Of a DNA stretch of 64,000 bases, positions 10,446 to 21,584 are shown piece after piece. Each line of letters starts with the position of its first letter. The first letter of the stretch is position 1. Both the position numbers and the translations under genes were made by a program. The notes beneath the pieces are model-generated. The model did no database searches. It saw only the letters and a list, made by a program, of their open reading frames with translations, and was not told the origin of the DNA. The stretch comes from Piezodorus guildinii. Taxonomy: Eukaryota > Arthropoda > Insecta > Hemiptera > Pentatomidae. The stretch covers positions 41,997,736 through 42,061,735 of the forward strand of contig CM041294.1 in the NCBI GenBank assembly GCA_023052935.1, read 5' to 3'.

Positions 10446-11429
10446 AAAAAGAAAAAAAAAAAAACTTAAATGAATTCTTCGTAGGACTTGGCAACAGAAA
10501 CAAATTAACTTAGAATATTGATCAGCATCAAACTGAAAATAAAACTCGTGTAATCAAAAAGGCATCAGAAACGGACTAAGGCGGTGAACTTGCGTCATTG
10601 AACAGTATCCATTCATAATGGCAGTCATCAGTGCTACAGTCAACATTACTGTACTCCTTATATCAATTTGTACGAACCACTTTAAATAAGTAAATTAGTC
10701 TAGGGCGGATTATCAAGTCCAATACATAAAAAAACATCTTTGAGAAAAAGTAATAATTGAATATATTACAATATTATTGATTTAAGCTGAAGAGTCAACA
10801 GACTGCGATCTTACAGTATTTAAAATACCGTTAAATGTTTCGTCCTAATGTGAATGTGTAGTCAATTTTGTCTGACTACAAAAGCACTCTATCAATATTA
10901 AAAATATATTTCTAAAAGAGCTCCGCTTGCCAAAGAACGAAATTTTCACATATTATTATGATAACTAAGGGTGCTATTTTTTTTTTTGTTTAGTTTTATT
11001 AGTCATACTTTAAATTTACCTTCCAAAAAGCTCCTTGGCATCTTCAAATTCATATCATTCTTTAGATGGGCTATTAGTTAAAATGTTAGTTAAAAAATGC
11101 ATTCATAAAACCTATAGTCGTCCAATGTATTTTATATAAATTCATAAATTCTATAAATAATATTAAAGTAATAGTGTCAAGTCATTTTATACTAAGTGTT
11201 AAGAATTTGAAATAATCATATTTTATATTTCACAATTTGTAATTTTATTTTGCATGTTTTTTTGAGTCAGTATATGGAAGCGCAGCATGCATTTATTTGA
11301 CAGTTTAGTTTACAGTGGAACATCTATTTTCATGAAATGATTTGAAAGTAGAAACAATTAATAAAATTGTTAGTTTATTGATTAACAACAACTTTCCATT
11401 TATTTTAACAACTTACTAGCAAGTTTTTA
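10446..11429. other. Intergenic, nothing recognised
   Basis: AT-rich sequence with poly-A runs (10442-10464) and a T run near 10978. No gene is seen. Confidence 0.4.
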
Positions 11430-11700
11430 CGAAATATTTTTTCTAAAATCGTGAGTAATGTATGTTAACGAAAACCGTACGGTGGCTACACTCATCACAA
11501 CATTACAAACAACATATTTTTACAATTTTTGTGCTTATAACAACTTTCTATCAACTTTACGACTTTCTATATTGCATATTAACCTTTCTAAAATCTTGCG
11601 CTTTCCAACGGTATATTATACGCATTACTACTCATATTTTAAAGGAATAATGTTTTGATGACTTGATTACAAAAAACTTAATTTTCTCTTCCAAAAAAAA
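11430..11700 (+). repeat. Interspersed repeat R1, internal part
   Basis: The block CTTTCTATATTGCATATTAA...GCGCTTTCCAACGGTATATTAT and the following ACTACTCAT match in reverse complement the repeat near 45690-45800. Overlapping open frames here are low-complexity and show no family features. A poly-A tract at 11691-11706 follows. Confidence 0.5.
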
Positions 11701-11706
11701 AAAAAA

Positions 11707-12272
11707 ACTTAATTGCAATGTATTTTACTCGAAAACCTTCAAGGAAAATGCTCTAAGTTGTAGTAATAACCGTATAAAAATTCTTTGCGTGGTTTAGAAA
11801 GAGTTCGCGGAAAGCAAGAATGACGATTTAATTTCATATATGGAATTTATAAATAGAAGAAGGTTTGCATTGGTTCCTTTCACCGATTTGGTTGCAATGC
11901 GTCTTGTGGCTTGGTTGAACAAAACAATATTTTACCTTTTTTTTTAATTTAGAATATTTTCAATCGTAATAGTTTCTATTTACTGACGAAAAAAAATCAG
12001 CGCACGGAGGTCAACCAGAAGCATTGTTCCCTTCCCTTTGGCGCAGATCTCGGGACACAAGATGAATGTTAATTTGTCAACGCTCAAGACCCGGCTACCA
12101 TCCATCATTTCTCCATCCCGAGCTTCCGACACACAAATCTTTAATTAATGGTTTACTTAAATATAATTTGATGTTAATCATTTCGGAAACCTATGGCGTT
12201 GTTATTATTGACCAGTCGGAAATCATGCCTTTTCCGAATAAATATTTTGTATAGTTTTTTTTTTTTTTAATC
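11707..12272. other. Intergenic, nothing recognised
   Basis: No coherent coding potential. A 62-residue frame at 12066-12254 has no recognisable motif. Confidence 0.4.
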
Positions 12273-12534
12273 TTGTTGTAGGTGGAGTTAGTCTTTTTTT
12301 TAATATTTTAATTTTCTTGACGTTTCGGCTCAAATTTGTGAGCCATCGTCTGGGCTACAAACAGAACAGAAGTTTGTTCTGAGGTTTGTGACCCTGATGA
12401 TGGCATTCAAGTTTGAGCCGAAACGTCGTCAAAATTAAAATTTGTTGTGATGTTTGTACCCCTGATGATGGCTCACAAGTTTGAAAATTAAAATATTAAA
12501 AAAAAGCTGACTCCCGATTATTTTCGCCTACATT
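12273..12534 (+). repeat. Palindromic retroelement remnant with hammerhead-like motifs
   Basis: Imperfect inverted ends (12273-12319 and 12483-12534) share GGAGTTAGTC/GACTCC-type edges and a long TAATATTTTAATTTTC arm. Inside are three hammerhead-like segments. The plus-strand one at 12394-12427 has an exact CTGATGA, a GGC...GCC stem and GAAAC followed by GTC. The minus-strand one at 12319-12354 has a six-pair GGCTCA/TGAGCC stem and GAAACGTC but a degenerate CAGACGA core. A third at 12462-12480 has CTGATGA and no GAAAC. Penelope-like retroelements are known to carry hammerhead motifs in their terminal repeats, so this is probably such a remnant. Confidence 0.55.
12394..12427 (+). ncRNA. Hammerhead ribozyme-like motif
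   Basis: It has an exact CTGATGA (12394-12400), a short stem II (GGC with GCC, loop of about a dozen bases), then GAAA at 12420-12423 and CGTC. The palindromic ACGT after GAAA resembles minimal hammerheads that act as dimers. Stem I is weak, so activity is unproven. Confidence 0.45.
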
Positions 12535-13995
12535 GATTTCGACAGTCGGCTATACATCCTCAAAATAGTTTCTTAAATCCAGTTGAGTTTGAAATTGAAA
12601 GAGAAAGATTCATGCACAACATTCGGATAATAAAGTGAAATTTATTGATCATTCGGGTAAATTAATGATTTCATATTTTGTCATGGGCTCAATTAACAAA
12701 TAGCCAGATTGTGTGTAAATAACTTTGTTTTTATTTAATTGTATTTCATTTTTTTTTAAATAAATAATAAGGTACATGAATCTGCAGTTGGAAGATCAAA
12801 TAATCTTGCGATTTTTTTTTCAAAATTAGATGAATCTAATCAAAATTACTCCAATTTTCTATCAAATAGCATTACACTTTTTTTTTATTTTTAATTTAGG
12901 ACTTCTAAGCTTACTCAGGTTTCTAATCCCATGGCACAACCCTATCTAGATCCACCTATCCTTATAGTCCTCCCCGTCGATGGTGCGGCAGTGGTCCACA
13001 ATATCTTGGAACTGTAAAATTGGGGGGATAGATATGGTCAGCTTCTCTACTCATGGTATGTCCTGAGAGTATGTGGCTATAGCACACTTACTCTATTTCC
13101 ACTGGCTTACAAGATCAGTGATGCTGCTGAATGAGAATGCTGGGATCTTCTGGGATTATGCCTTGACATCCGCTAGTGGTTGATTTAGATCTCCAAGGGG
13201 CAGTATGTAAATATTTTATATAGGTGGAAAAGATTTTTTTCTCTCTTCTTTGTATATATTTATTTTATTTCTGTTTCTTTGTAAATATGAAATAAATAAT
13301 TTCTTATAGCTTTAATAATTTTAACCCCAGAGTGTGTCAGAATCATACTTCATTTTTGACGTTTCAGACACCTTTTATTCGTTGTCAAACATATACAATA
13401 TATGATACATAAATATATAGTTTAGGTTTTATACCTTTATAAATTTGATAATGGATGAAGAAGATCCGGAAAGGCGTTAAAGAAATACAACATAAAAAGT
13501 ATGAGGGTAACTTTAAAATTTGTGTATATATATTTGAAATACGTCGTAGTGAAATAATTAGACTAGATATTGTACAAACGAAATATTATGAAATACTATC
13601 TTTACTTCCGCAATAAGTGTTCTTATTATTTTGATCTAATCTCGGGAATGTTTAACCGTTTTCTATTTTTATAGGATTCGCTCAAACACTATTTTAAATT
13701 CATATATAAACAACCATGAAATCATGTATTTAGGCGTGTTAAAACTTAACCGTATATGCCACCAAATAAATTTAAATTTTAGATTTAATTATGATCTGGG
13801 ATATTCGTACCCTTAATTTTTTTTTATCTTCTATTTAGTTTCCCATCAAATGGTATTCGTATCATCAAATGGTTAGAACATTATAATTATAATTTAAAAG
13901 TAATAAAGTAGTATCTAGATTTATTTATGGAAAATTGTAACTGTATAGAAATAAATCCATCAAGTATATAAAAGGAAAAAAAAAAGAAAAACCTG
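12535..13995. other. Intergenic; one degenerate hammerhead-like trace
   Basis: No gene is recognised. At 13352-13393 the minus strand reads TTGACAACGA...GTGTCTGAAACGTC, which keeps the GAAACGTC end but has lost the CTGATGA core. A poly-A run precedes the SINE at 13996. Confidence 0.35.
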
Positions 13996-14297
13996 TACCC
14001 ATACAGCCCATGAAGGGTCTTGGACTCAGTAAATATAGAGATTCGTACTGTTTCTTGGCCGACGGCTGTGCAATGAGTTGATTAGGCCATGATCACACTC
14101 AGCCGCCAGGTTTTTCCCTAATTTGTGTACCAACTTTAAAGAGGATGGTTTTGCCCCAAGAGGGTCTCCATACCCTAGGGTCAACCCCTGTTAAATTAAC
14201 AGAATAAATAATATTCTGTCATAGCCGGGATTCAAACCCAGGACCTGGAGGACAGTAGACTGGTGCTCTATCCACTTGATAACGCAGCTCCCTCATA
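13996..14297 (-). mobile_element. tRNA-derived SINE, family A, near full length
   Basis: On the minus strand a tRNA-like head (AGCTGCGTTATCAAGTGG and B box GGTTTGAATCCC) is followed by the body with GTTGACCCTAGGGTATGGAG and the 3' region with GAGATT/AACAGTACGAATCTC-type sequence and GTCCAAGACCC. The poly-A side is at the left (13975-13990 on the plus strand shows the adjoining A-rich sequence). This is one of the most complete family-A copies here. Confidence 0.75.
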
Positions 14298-14357
14298 TAA
14301 TAGGAAATGTGATATAATATTAAATATAATACAACTTTTGAGAAACTTCCCATTAAT

Positions 14358-14616
14358 AGCTTCTTCTTCCGGTGGCGCGACAGGCCGTGTACGCTCTGGG
14401 CCTCGCGGTGTGAGCTCCTGCGAGTTACTAAGTTTACACTCACGTTTCAGGATGCAATTTTTAGTGCAGGGTCATCACTCCCTACGACTAATTTTGTGAG
14501 TGGCCACCCTTTGGCTGACGGGTCTCACATACCCGGGGGAGAGGTTGTGAGTGAATCCCCATTTTTTTACATCCTTATAAAAGCCCCACCGGGACTGGGA
14601 TTCGAACTCAGAACCT
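14358..14616 (-). mobile_element. tRNA-derived SINE, family C, inverted copy
   Basis: The reverse complement matches the family-C copy at 8590-8880 block by block: B box GAGTTCGAATCCC, GGGGATTCACTCACAACCTC, TGTGAGACCCGTCAGC and GGAGTGATGACCCT. It abuts a Jockey fragment at 14616, probably an insertion boundary or rearrangement. Confidence 0.75.
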
Positions 14617-14842
14617 GTAGCATGAGAGACATTCTCGGAGTGGGTATAAAATCAGTCATGGAAGGAAAGGTACCGAGTTCGGGACAATTTTGGGATTTTG
14701 GATTGTGAAGATTAGATACGAGAGAGTTTAGTTGAGTCTCAATGCTCAACTCCGTAAGTTCAGATTAAATGAGCCTTTTGTAATTAGGTGGAAGGTTAAA
14801 ACGTTTGTCTAGTAAGTGTTGAAGTAGCCGAAAACTACAAGT
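14617..14842 (-). mobile_element. Jockey-type LINE fragment, internally deleted
   Basis: The minus strand encodes FRLLQHLLDKRFNLPPNYKRLI, matching the post-polymerase segment of the Jockey copies at 40887-41756 and 56468-57445. After this the reading is broken, and the usual WTYG...ELWG block is replaced by diverged sequence. Both ends are truncated. Confidence 0.65.
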
Positions 14843-15199
14843 AATGTCACATTGAAAATATAAATTATCAATGCACAATTTTGTACTTGATGCAGTTTTT
14901 AAAGTTGAGACGAAAAAATAATTTATAGGATGAATATACGTCAAGTTAAGATAAGGGCCCAGAGGAAGGAGAATGGCGGTTGGCAAAGTTTCCCTGTTGA
15001 TAGCCTGATAAAACTAGTTTCCTCTTCATCGTAGTCATTAAATATACCTCGCCTCTGCGCTACTAGTGTCATCCTTCGGCTGCATTATTTCATGTGGTGT
15101 AATATATGAAAATGTTTGAATAAAATGCAATATTGAAAATCATAATATTAAAAAAAAAATTGAATTAAGATCAATACATTTACCAATACTAAACCTTTT
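14843..15199. other. Intergenic, nothing recognised
   Basis: AT-rich sequence with no gene or repeat match seen. Confidence 0.4.
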
Positions 15200-15490
15200 T
15201 CGAGCACAACAAAATAAATAAACTATTATTATTTCCAAATAACAATATTAGGGTATAACTGTTTATATGGCTGTTAATAGGCAATTTAAGTAATATGAAA
15301 AGCACTAATTCAAAGCATCATATATAACACTACCAATGATTTCAAAACGCAATATCTAAGCTAGTTGTTAACCAAATTCAATGATTCTTTTTTCATTTTG
15401 TCAAAAATTTAATTCTGTATCGAAGATAGCAATTTACTTATAGACAAACTTTTTTTTATGTATTTGATTCTCCTTAGACAAGAACGGAAT
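15200..15490 (+). repeat. Interspersed repeat R2
   Basis: Blocks such as TTATTATTTCCAAATAAC, TATAACTGTTTATATGGCTG, ATTTCAAAACGCAATATC and TTCAATGATTCTTTTTTCAT recur in the same order and strand at 55020-55290. No coding sequence or terminal repeat is obvious. It is an unclassified noncoding repeat. Confidence 0.6.
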
Positions 15491-16597
15491 TTTCCAAATT
15501 AATACATAATAAAATTGGATGGCCTTGTTACTCATCTCCAAAAAAAATAATAATAATAATAAAAATTAAATAAATAATAATTGTTTTTAAAAAATTTTCC
15601 CACTCAAAAATAAAAAAAAAAATAAATAATAATAAATTACTGTAGTTAAGGAAGTGCGTTCTTGTCTTATTTATGTAAACTACGTTGTTCGATATTCACT
15701 TTCAATTTTATTTATTTATTTTAAAATTTTCGGCACTGATAGTCAACGGAGAATTGCTATCGCTGCATAAAATATCAAGGACCGCTGAAATCGAGACGTC
15801 ATTGAAACGGGAGTAGTTTGCCAGCTATTTTTTTGCCGTCGAACATCGTACGTTTGATTTCGAGTTGGATCCGTCGATGGCCCTAACTTTAAACTATGGT
15901 AAAGAGCCATTCGTTTAATAATTTCATTAAAGCACTTTTTTTTTTTTTTTTTTTGACTACAGAGTATAGAAGGGACTATTGTTCCGAAGCTTTTCTTTGA
16001 AAAAACTATGGAGGCTTAACAGGTGAAAATTCCTTAATGTAAACTTTTCCTTTCATTACTTTTTCCTGCTTATTCTAGTTGAAACTAGGTCGGTGAACAT
16101 GTCCGAATTCTGAGTCAGCGAAAACTGGTTAACTCATACCTATGTAAGTCATACTGGGCATTGTCAGTGCAAACTAGAATTTCAATTAAAAAAAAGGATG
16201 TGTCATACATAGCTTACTGATATTCACAGACAGTAAGGAAATTAAAATCAAGCTTATCCCCTCCCATCTAAAGGAGAGTATAGGAGGAGTGCATCAATAT
16301 ATTAGAGCTCCTCTTTAAATTATAGCAACGGTATTGAACGCAAGTTGAGGATGAATGAGTACTTAACATATGAAATACTGCCCTTTCAACTTTCTATTTA
16401 GAATATAGGTTTGATTTTTCTTATCTACCCTGTCTAAAAAAGTAATATAGATGCAGCTAATATCTTAATATCAGATTATTCGTGTAAAGAATAATATAAA
16501 ATATTGTTATAAGGAAATATTTAAAGATTTCAACAGAAAAATTCAATTTTAAAATAAATAAAATGTAGATCTATATAGAGTATCACAAAAAATAAAT
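15491..16597. other. Intergenic, A/T-rich
   Basis: Contains (AAT)n-like runs at 15545-15640 and a T18 tract near 15937-15954. No gene is recognised. Confidence 0.4.
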
Positions 16598-17430
16598 CAC
16601 TCAAAAGGTGATTATCCTTGACACAGGAATTTAATTTCCGTGGCCAGTCATCAATATCAGCACACAGCACTTCTTGAAGAAAACTGCTCAGACCAGATAT
16701 TGTTTTAGGCTTTCTAAGTTAGGGTGTACTCTGTGGCATGCCATCCTTTCCAGTTTGGAACAAAGCCGGTAATCTAGTGGGTTGGGATCAGGGTTTCCTG
16801 AGGGCCAATCCGAGCCAGAGATGAACGCTGGAATGTTCTTTTGCAGCCACTGTTGGGTTGACCTGGCCTTCCGAGCTTGAGTGGAATCCTGCTGGAAAAA
16901 CAATTGACTTCCAGCAAACAGAGTATCACTAAGAGGCGTGACAACAGGTTCCAGAATTTCGTCCTGCTAGTTTTGAGCGTTATTACAAAAATGAAACTTT
17001 GTGGTACCATCAAAGGAAACTCCTCACCAAACTATCACTGAGAGAGGGTGCTGATATTTTTCCACTCTTTCGAGCTTTGTGCGTACACACGATCATCTTG
17101 GCGATTTTGATTTTTCTTGATTTTAAAAATTTTATTATCGCTGAAAAAAATCGTTCAATTAAGACCATAACTGTAACGACCAAGGAACACTTCGCATCTT
17201 ATCTACTACTAATTTGTTTTGGGGAAGTGGTTAGCCTTTGTCTAGTCATTCTTCAAAATGCACCTATCCTAAAACCACTTTCATTATGCCAAACAGTGAT
17301 GTGACAAAGATTCCCATTTCCCGGATTGAAGACATGATTTTTTTCTTTATATATGTGACTTCTTCTGATTCGAGCGGCCTATTCTCTCACTGGATTTGCC
17401 GTTCTCACAGTGCGGAGACGACCCGGTCTG
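16598..17430 (-). pseudogene. Tc1/mariner-superfamily transposase, maT-like (DD37D), decayed
   Basis: Read on the minus strand, the start side (around 17430-17390) has the GRLRTVRTANPVRE segment typical of the DNA-binding region of this transposase group. The catalytic C-terminal part (16903-16688) has FFQQDST, WLQKNIPAFISGSDWPSGNP and DPNPLDY, then HPNLESLKQ. The end (about 16665-16600) reads IDDWPRKLNSC. Between the QQD aspartate and the LDY aspartate there are 37 residues, the DD37D spacing of maT elements. Stops and frameshifts break it, and the usual histidine after QQD is replaced. Terminal inverted repeats were not located. It is a dead transposon copy. Confidence 0.85.
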
Positions 17431-18018
17431 TCACATACAGATAGGGTCTCATTATACCCATGTGTACTGCGGTACACGAACATACGTCTGATACCAAAGG
17501 ATTACAATGTGTTAAAAATCTCTAAAACCTACATTTTTCAACTTTGTGTATGGCGACCACAGCTATTCGGTTTTCTTTATTTATCACCCCACTTCCATGT
17601 TAATTGAGCGAAAGAAAAATACAAACTAATTGGGATTGGCATTAAAGAAAATAATCTGATAGAGGTGGGAATTATCTAAATATAATCAAGGACATAAACC
17701 ATGTTCAACTTTTGTAACAATATTTATGGCAGAACTAGGTACAGTAGAACAGATCTAATGCTAAAATAAACAAACAGTCGAATAAACTGTATAAAGTGAA
17801 TGTTTAAAGCTTTGGAGCATCTCCAGTGACTAACATCAAAGGCTAACCAGGATAGTCTTTCCTGGAAGACTTAATCAACGGCAGGGTTTTCATTAAGGTT
17901 TACTCTAAGGATTCACCCCTTGATTTCTCGAGCACAGAAATAGTCATTCTACAGTTTCAGCTCACGTTTCGGTTTCCTTTTTTTTTTTTTTTTTTTAAGT
18001 TGAAAAATTAAATATAAA
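17431..18018. other. Intergenic, nothing recognised
   Basis: AT-rich sequence ending in a poly-T tract (17979-17996). A GTTTCGG trace near 17966 has no hammerhead core beside it. Confidence 0.4.
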
Positions 18019-18435
18019 AAAGAGTATTGAAGAGAAGCGGTGATGTAAATTGGTGTCTGATGATGAAGTGAGGAAGCAGAAGTCCGCTGTTTCCGAGGTC
18101 GGTGATGAAATTGAGGTTTATGATTTTAATTCCTGTCTGTAGCTAAGTTGAGGTTGGTTTGTATCTTGTTGTTGACCCCACGCCACCCGAATCATTTCAA
18201 CCTTCATATTTAACAACACGGTTAACTATTCAATCTTCAAGAGTCAACGTGGGACAACAACAAGAAACAAACCCACCTAAACATAGCCGCAGCACACGAA
18301 TTTGAAATCATAGAACTCAAACCCATCACCGACCTCAGAACCAGCGGGCTTCCACTAGCTCGCTTCACCATCAGACTCCGGTTCTCCACACCAAAGCCTT
18401 CTTCTAATACTCTAATTCAGAAACCGCTTCTTTAA
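18019..18435. repeat. Imperfect inverted duplication
   Basis: A left arm (18019-18180) and a right arm (about 18240-18435) are reverse complements with mismatches and indels. Shared blocks include AAGCGGT, CTGATG.TGAAG.GAG, GAGGTCGGTGATG, TATGATTT and CTTGTTGTTG. The right arm has a short open stretch (HEFEIIELKPITDLRTSGLP) that I do not recognise. It could be two inverted copies of one repeat or a foldback element. Confidence 0.6.
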
Positions 18436-19609
18436 TCATCTCATACTTCCTATTTAATATAAAATATAAAAAAGTTCAATGATGTTAAAAAGTACAGTAG
18501 TTTCCGTATATAGTTGTTTATTAATTTAATTAGTACCGTCAATCAGGTGACTAAAACCGATTGCAATAGATACATGTTCATTCTATTTTTTGCAAGAACT
18601 TAGGGTTTGTTTGAACTCCATGTAGTCATGAACATTAATTATTAGTAATACTCCATATTAAGGAGGAAATGATATGCATGATTTATTAATATAACAGTTA
18701 AACCATTCATTTGACTACTTTAGAGTAACATGAAAGAGTCACATTAAATGAAAAAGTAATTCATGGCGATTTTTTTTTCATTTAATGTGACCGTTTACGA
18801 ACTTAATGTGAGAATTAAGAATCATTCTATTGATCGAATTTTTGACCAGATGGTAAATTTTTGTTCAAAACATTTTCTTTGACTACAAAAAACATCCTGG
18901 AGAAACTCCTGATCCAGCGAGTTCCAAGTTTCTCAGTAATTGCGGATTACTTTCCTAATTCAAAACTTCCTTGCGTTGTTATGCTGCCCTCGACAAGTTT
19001 CGGCTAACCCTTATCCTTCTTTGAAACACTCGTTATCTCCCGGTTTCATCTCTCATTTCCTCTTCACAATGGAGGTCGAACCACGGAGGAACTCGATGGA
19101 TTAAAACCTTTGATAAATAGTTTTCTTATCAGTTTGATCTAAGAGGATGATCGCAACGACTCACTGGAATGACCTACCGTTCGGACTCAGTGAGTCACTA
19201 AAAAATAAATGACAATAGGGTGCCATAACCGATCGTTTTCTAGGATCAAAGTCGCAGTTAAAACACTCCTTTAATCAAGCTAATATTACTAAGTAAGTAA
19301 TAATTCTGAATTCTTGTCTAGCTTCACTCCGGCTAATTAATACAATATAAAACTAAGATTCAGGCAAATGTTTTAGAGAATATTGAGAAAAAGTAGACGT
19401 CGTACAAAAACTTTATTTAAAGCCATCATAAATGCAGTTCATAACTTCGATTGAGGTCTCTCGTCTGAAAGTAAAAATATCTAATATGTCAGCCAAAGTG
19501 AGTAGTAGGAAAATAGATCACATTAGGATTACACGAAGCGACACACATGAACTTCTAGAATATGTTTATTAAAGTTCCTTTACACGAGCGATTTCACTCT
19601 CGAGGTCTG
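18436..19609. other. Intergenic, with a hairpin at 18739-18793
   Basis: No gene is seen. CACATTAAATGAAAAA is followed after about 20 bases by its reverse complement TTTTTCATTTAATGTG, giving a strong A/T hairpin. Confidence 0.45.
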
Positions 19610-20798
19610 TACTCACTAGAACATCTACCTCGAGCCTGAGAAGCTTTCATCCCAAACTACAGAGCTTTTGGATTTCGACCCCTGTGCCCCAGATATGGAA
19701 TGCATCCCTTGGGCACAAGAAGGCAGAAGCGGCATATTCTCAACGAGAATCATTTCTCTCTCTCCATGAAAGAAAAGAAATATCTCGAAATGATCTTGTA
19801 CGGATGGAAAGATATAAAAGGGCCACAACGACTTCAATTACGTTGGCTCAGGAAGATGTGTACCGGAAGGCGAAGATATTCTGAAGAAACAGGGAGCTTC
19901 AAGATTTCCTTAATTTTGTAATGCTTTGCAGAGCTGAGGTGACCAACCAAGTATTATCAATCTGTGTTATTTTCATAATTTCTACAATCAGGCACGATAG
20001 AAATTCAGTCAATTAGCAAACCCTGAGTGTAAAAAAAATATTGTGAACTACGAACTTAACTGCTACACTGTTATAGCAACCGTACTGTCTTCGGATATTT
20101 GGTTGTCATAAATTATTTCATTAAGGTTCTATAACAGCTATTATTAATAGTATATTTAACTTATGACAAATATAGGTTTTATATACACGACTTTATTGAA
20201 TAACTCTAAGCCTTCCAGTAGCATCTTTAGAATTTGAACTAGGTTGATCACGATCCTGAAACTCCAGCGTGTTGTTGCCATTTAGCGTGAGAAATATAAT
20301 TTTGAGAGCCCCTAATGAGGTGGCAAGAAGCAAAATGTAAAATGCGAGGGGAAGATGAATATACCGCCAAGGCACGAGCTATTCTCCTAAAAGGCAAGGT
20401 TGATAGGGCACATACTTGGGCATAGAAGGGGGGATACGTCCAAGAGACGTGAAACCACATTTTCCTTTAAAATGTTTATTTTAAATTTATTATTTAGGAC
20501 ATCATCACATATCAAGTTTTTTTATATTCTTGCTGTAGCCTATCACTCCATTTCCCCCAACCAATTTCTTGCTGATTGAGGTCTACCTCTCCTCCTCCTA
20601 CCTTCAGTCTCTCATTATATTGTCATATTAGTATTTCCGTTCTGGAGAAAATTACAAAACACAACTTTTGGGCTAGTTTTAGTTAAGTGGACTGAATAAA
20701 ATATAAATAAAGTGGTTCTATAATAACTAGATTGAATTAGTCCAGGTGGTGGTGGTAAGTGAATGAAACAATTAAGTAGTTTCAACCATTTATTTTCT
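19610..20798. other. Intergenic, nothing recognised
   Basis: Several 60-70 residue frames overlap on both strands, at 19625-19921 and 20193-20460. None shows a known motif. No gene is supported. Confidence 0.35.
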
Positions 20799-20837
20799 GC
20801 CTACGTTTCGACCCCCATTGTGGGTCATCATCAATGG
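20799..20837 (-). ncRNA. Hammerhead-like motif
   Basis: On the minus strand TTGATGA is followed by a five-pair stem II (GACCC with GGGTC), then GAAA and CGTAGGC. The trailing GTAGGC can pair with GCCTAC about 15 bases upstream of the core, which gives it a possible third stem. The first core base is T instead of C. Confidence 0.45.
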
Positions 20838-20917
20838 CGTATTGTAGGCGAATGGAAACTAGCTGATTCTGGTTCTATAATAATAAATTAAGGGTTTAAC
20901 ATTTAAAAAATAAAATA

Positions 20918-21540
20918 ACATTGTGAGTAAAATATCCAAAAGTGCGTAAAATAGCCTGAATGTGTTAAATGAGGTGATATAAACGAATGTTCTTCACCAA
21001 TTGAATGACACCGTCGACGGCCCGATCACTATCGCTCAATGCCTCCAAGACTTTACGTGGTACGCTACATTTTACAAATTCCCTACTATAACGAGGACAC
21101 TCTTCAAAAATATGACTTAGTGGGAGAGTCACTTTACACAGTTGACATCGAGGTGGATCCCTTCGTGCCATGAGGTGCGCATGAGTGAGACGACACGAAG
21201 GGATGAGAATGTCCTATCCTCAGCAGGCGATAACTACCTCCTCACGCCTGCATTTTCTTGATGATGACACCCAGCAGCTGATGGTCGGTTTGACATTTTT
21301 CAATTTGTTGTTTTTAAGAGCGGTCCAAGACTGTTGCCATTCGCCTATGATCTTCGCGTTTATTGGCTGAAACAGCTCAGATGATGAAATAAAAGAGGGC
21401 GTTATTTCTTCTAGTGAATGTGCTTCTGTTGCTGCTCTGTCGACTTCCTCATTCCCTGATATTCCAGAATGACTAGGAATCCAAAATTTTAATTTTTTTT
21501 TTTTTGAGAAGTCCTCCAACGAGTTCGTTAATGTCATTCG
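20918..21540 (-). mobile_element. I-type LINE (RNase H-bearing), 3' fragment
   Basis: The minus strand encodes the end of an RNase H domain (FWIPSHSGISGNEEVDRAATEA, 21490-21410). After a frameshift near 21180-21220 it encodes a C-terminal zinc-binding tail (CQLCKV...HIFEECPRY) ending NIRLYHLI at 20965. A short 3' UTR follows. A 90%-like copy of the last 70 codons lies at 37338-37622. It is related in organisation to the intact element at 27378-33067, whose tail ends KVFNLI, but diverged, so it belongs to a different family. Confidence 0.8.
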
Positions 21541-21584
21541 TGAGAAAACATCACTTGTTTCAAAAACTTCAAAGTTATTCTTTT

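Noticed and set aside
17960..17975. ACGTTTCGG trace resembling the hammerhead GAAACGT end
   Set aside because: No CTGATGA-like core or stem lies at the right distance on either strand.
19610..19921. Overlapping 66-73 residue frames on both strands
   Set aside because: Several frames are open at once through a moderately GC-rich stretch, and none has a known motif. No basis to choose one.
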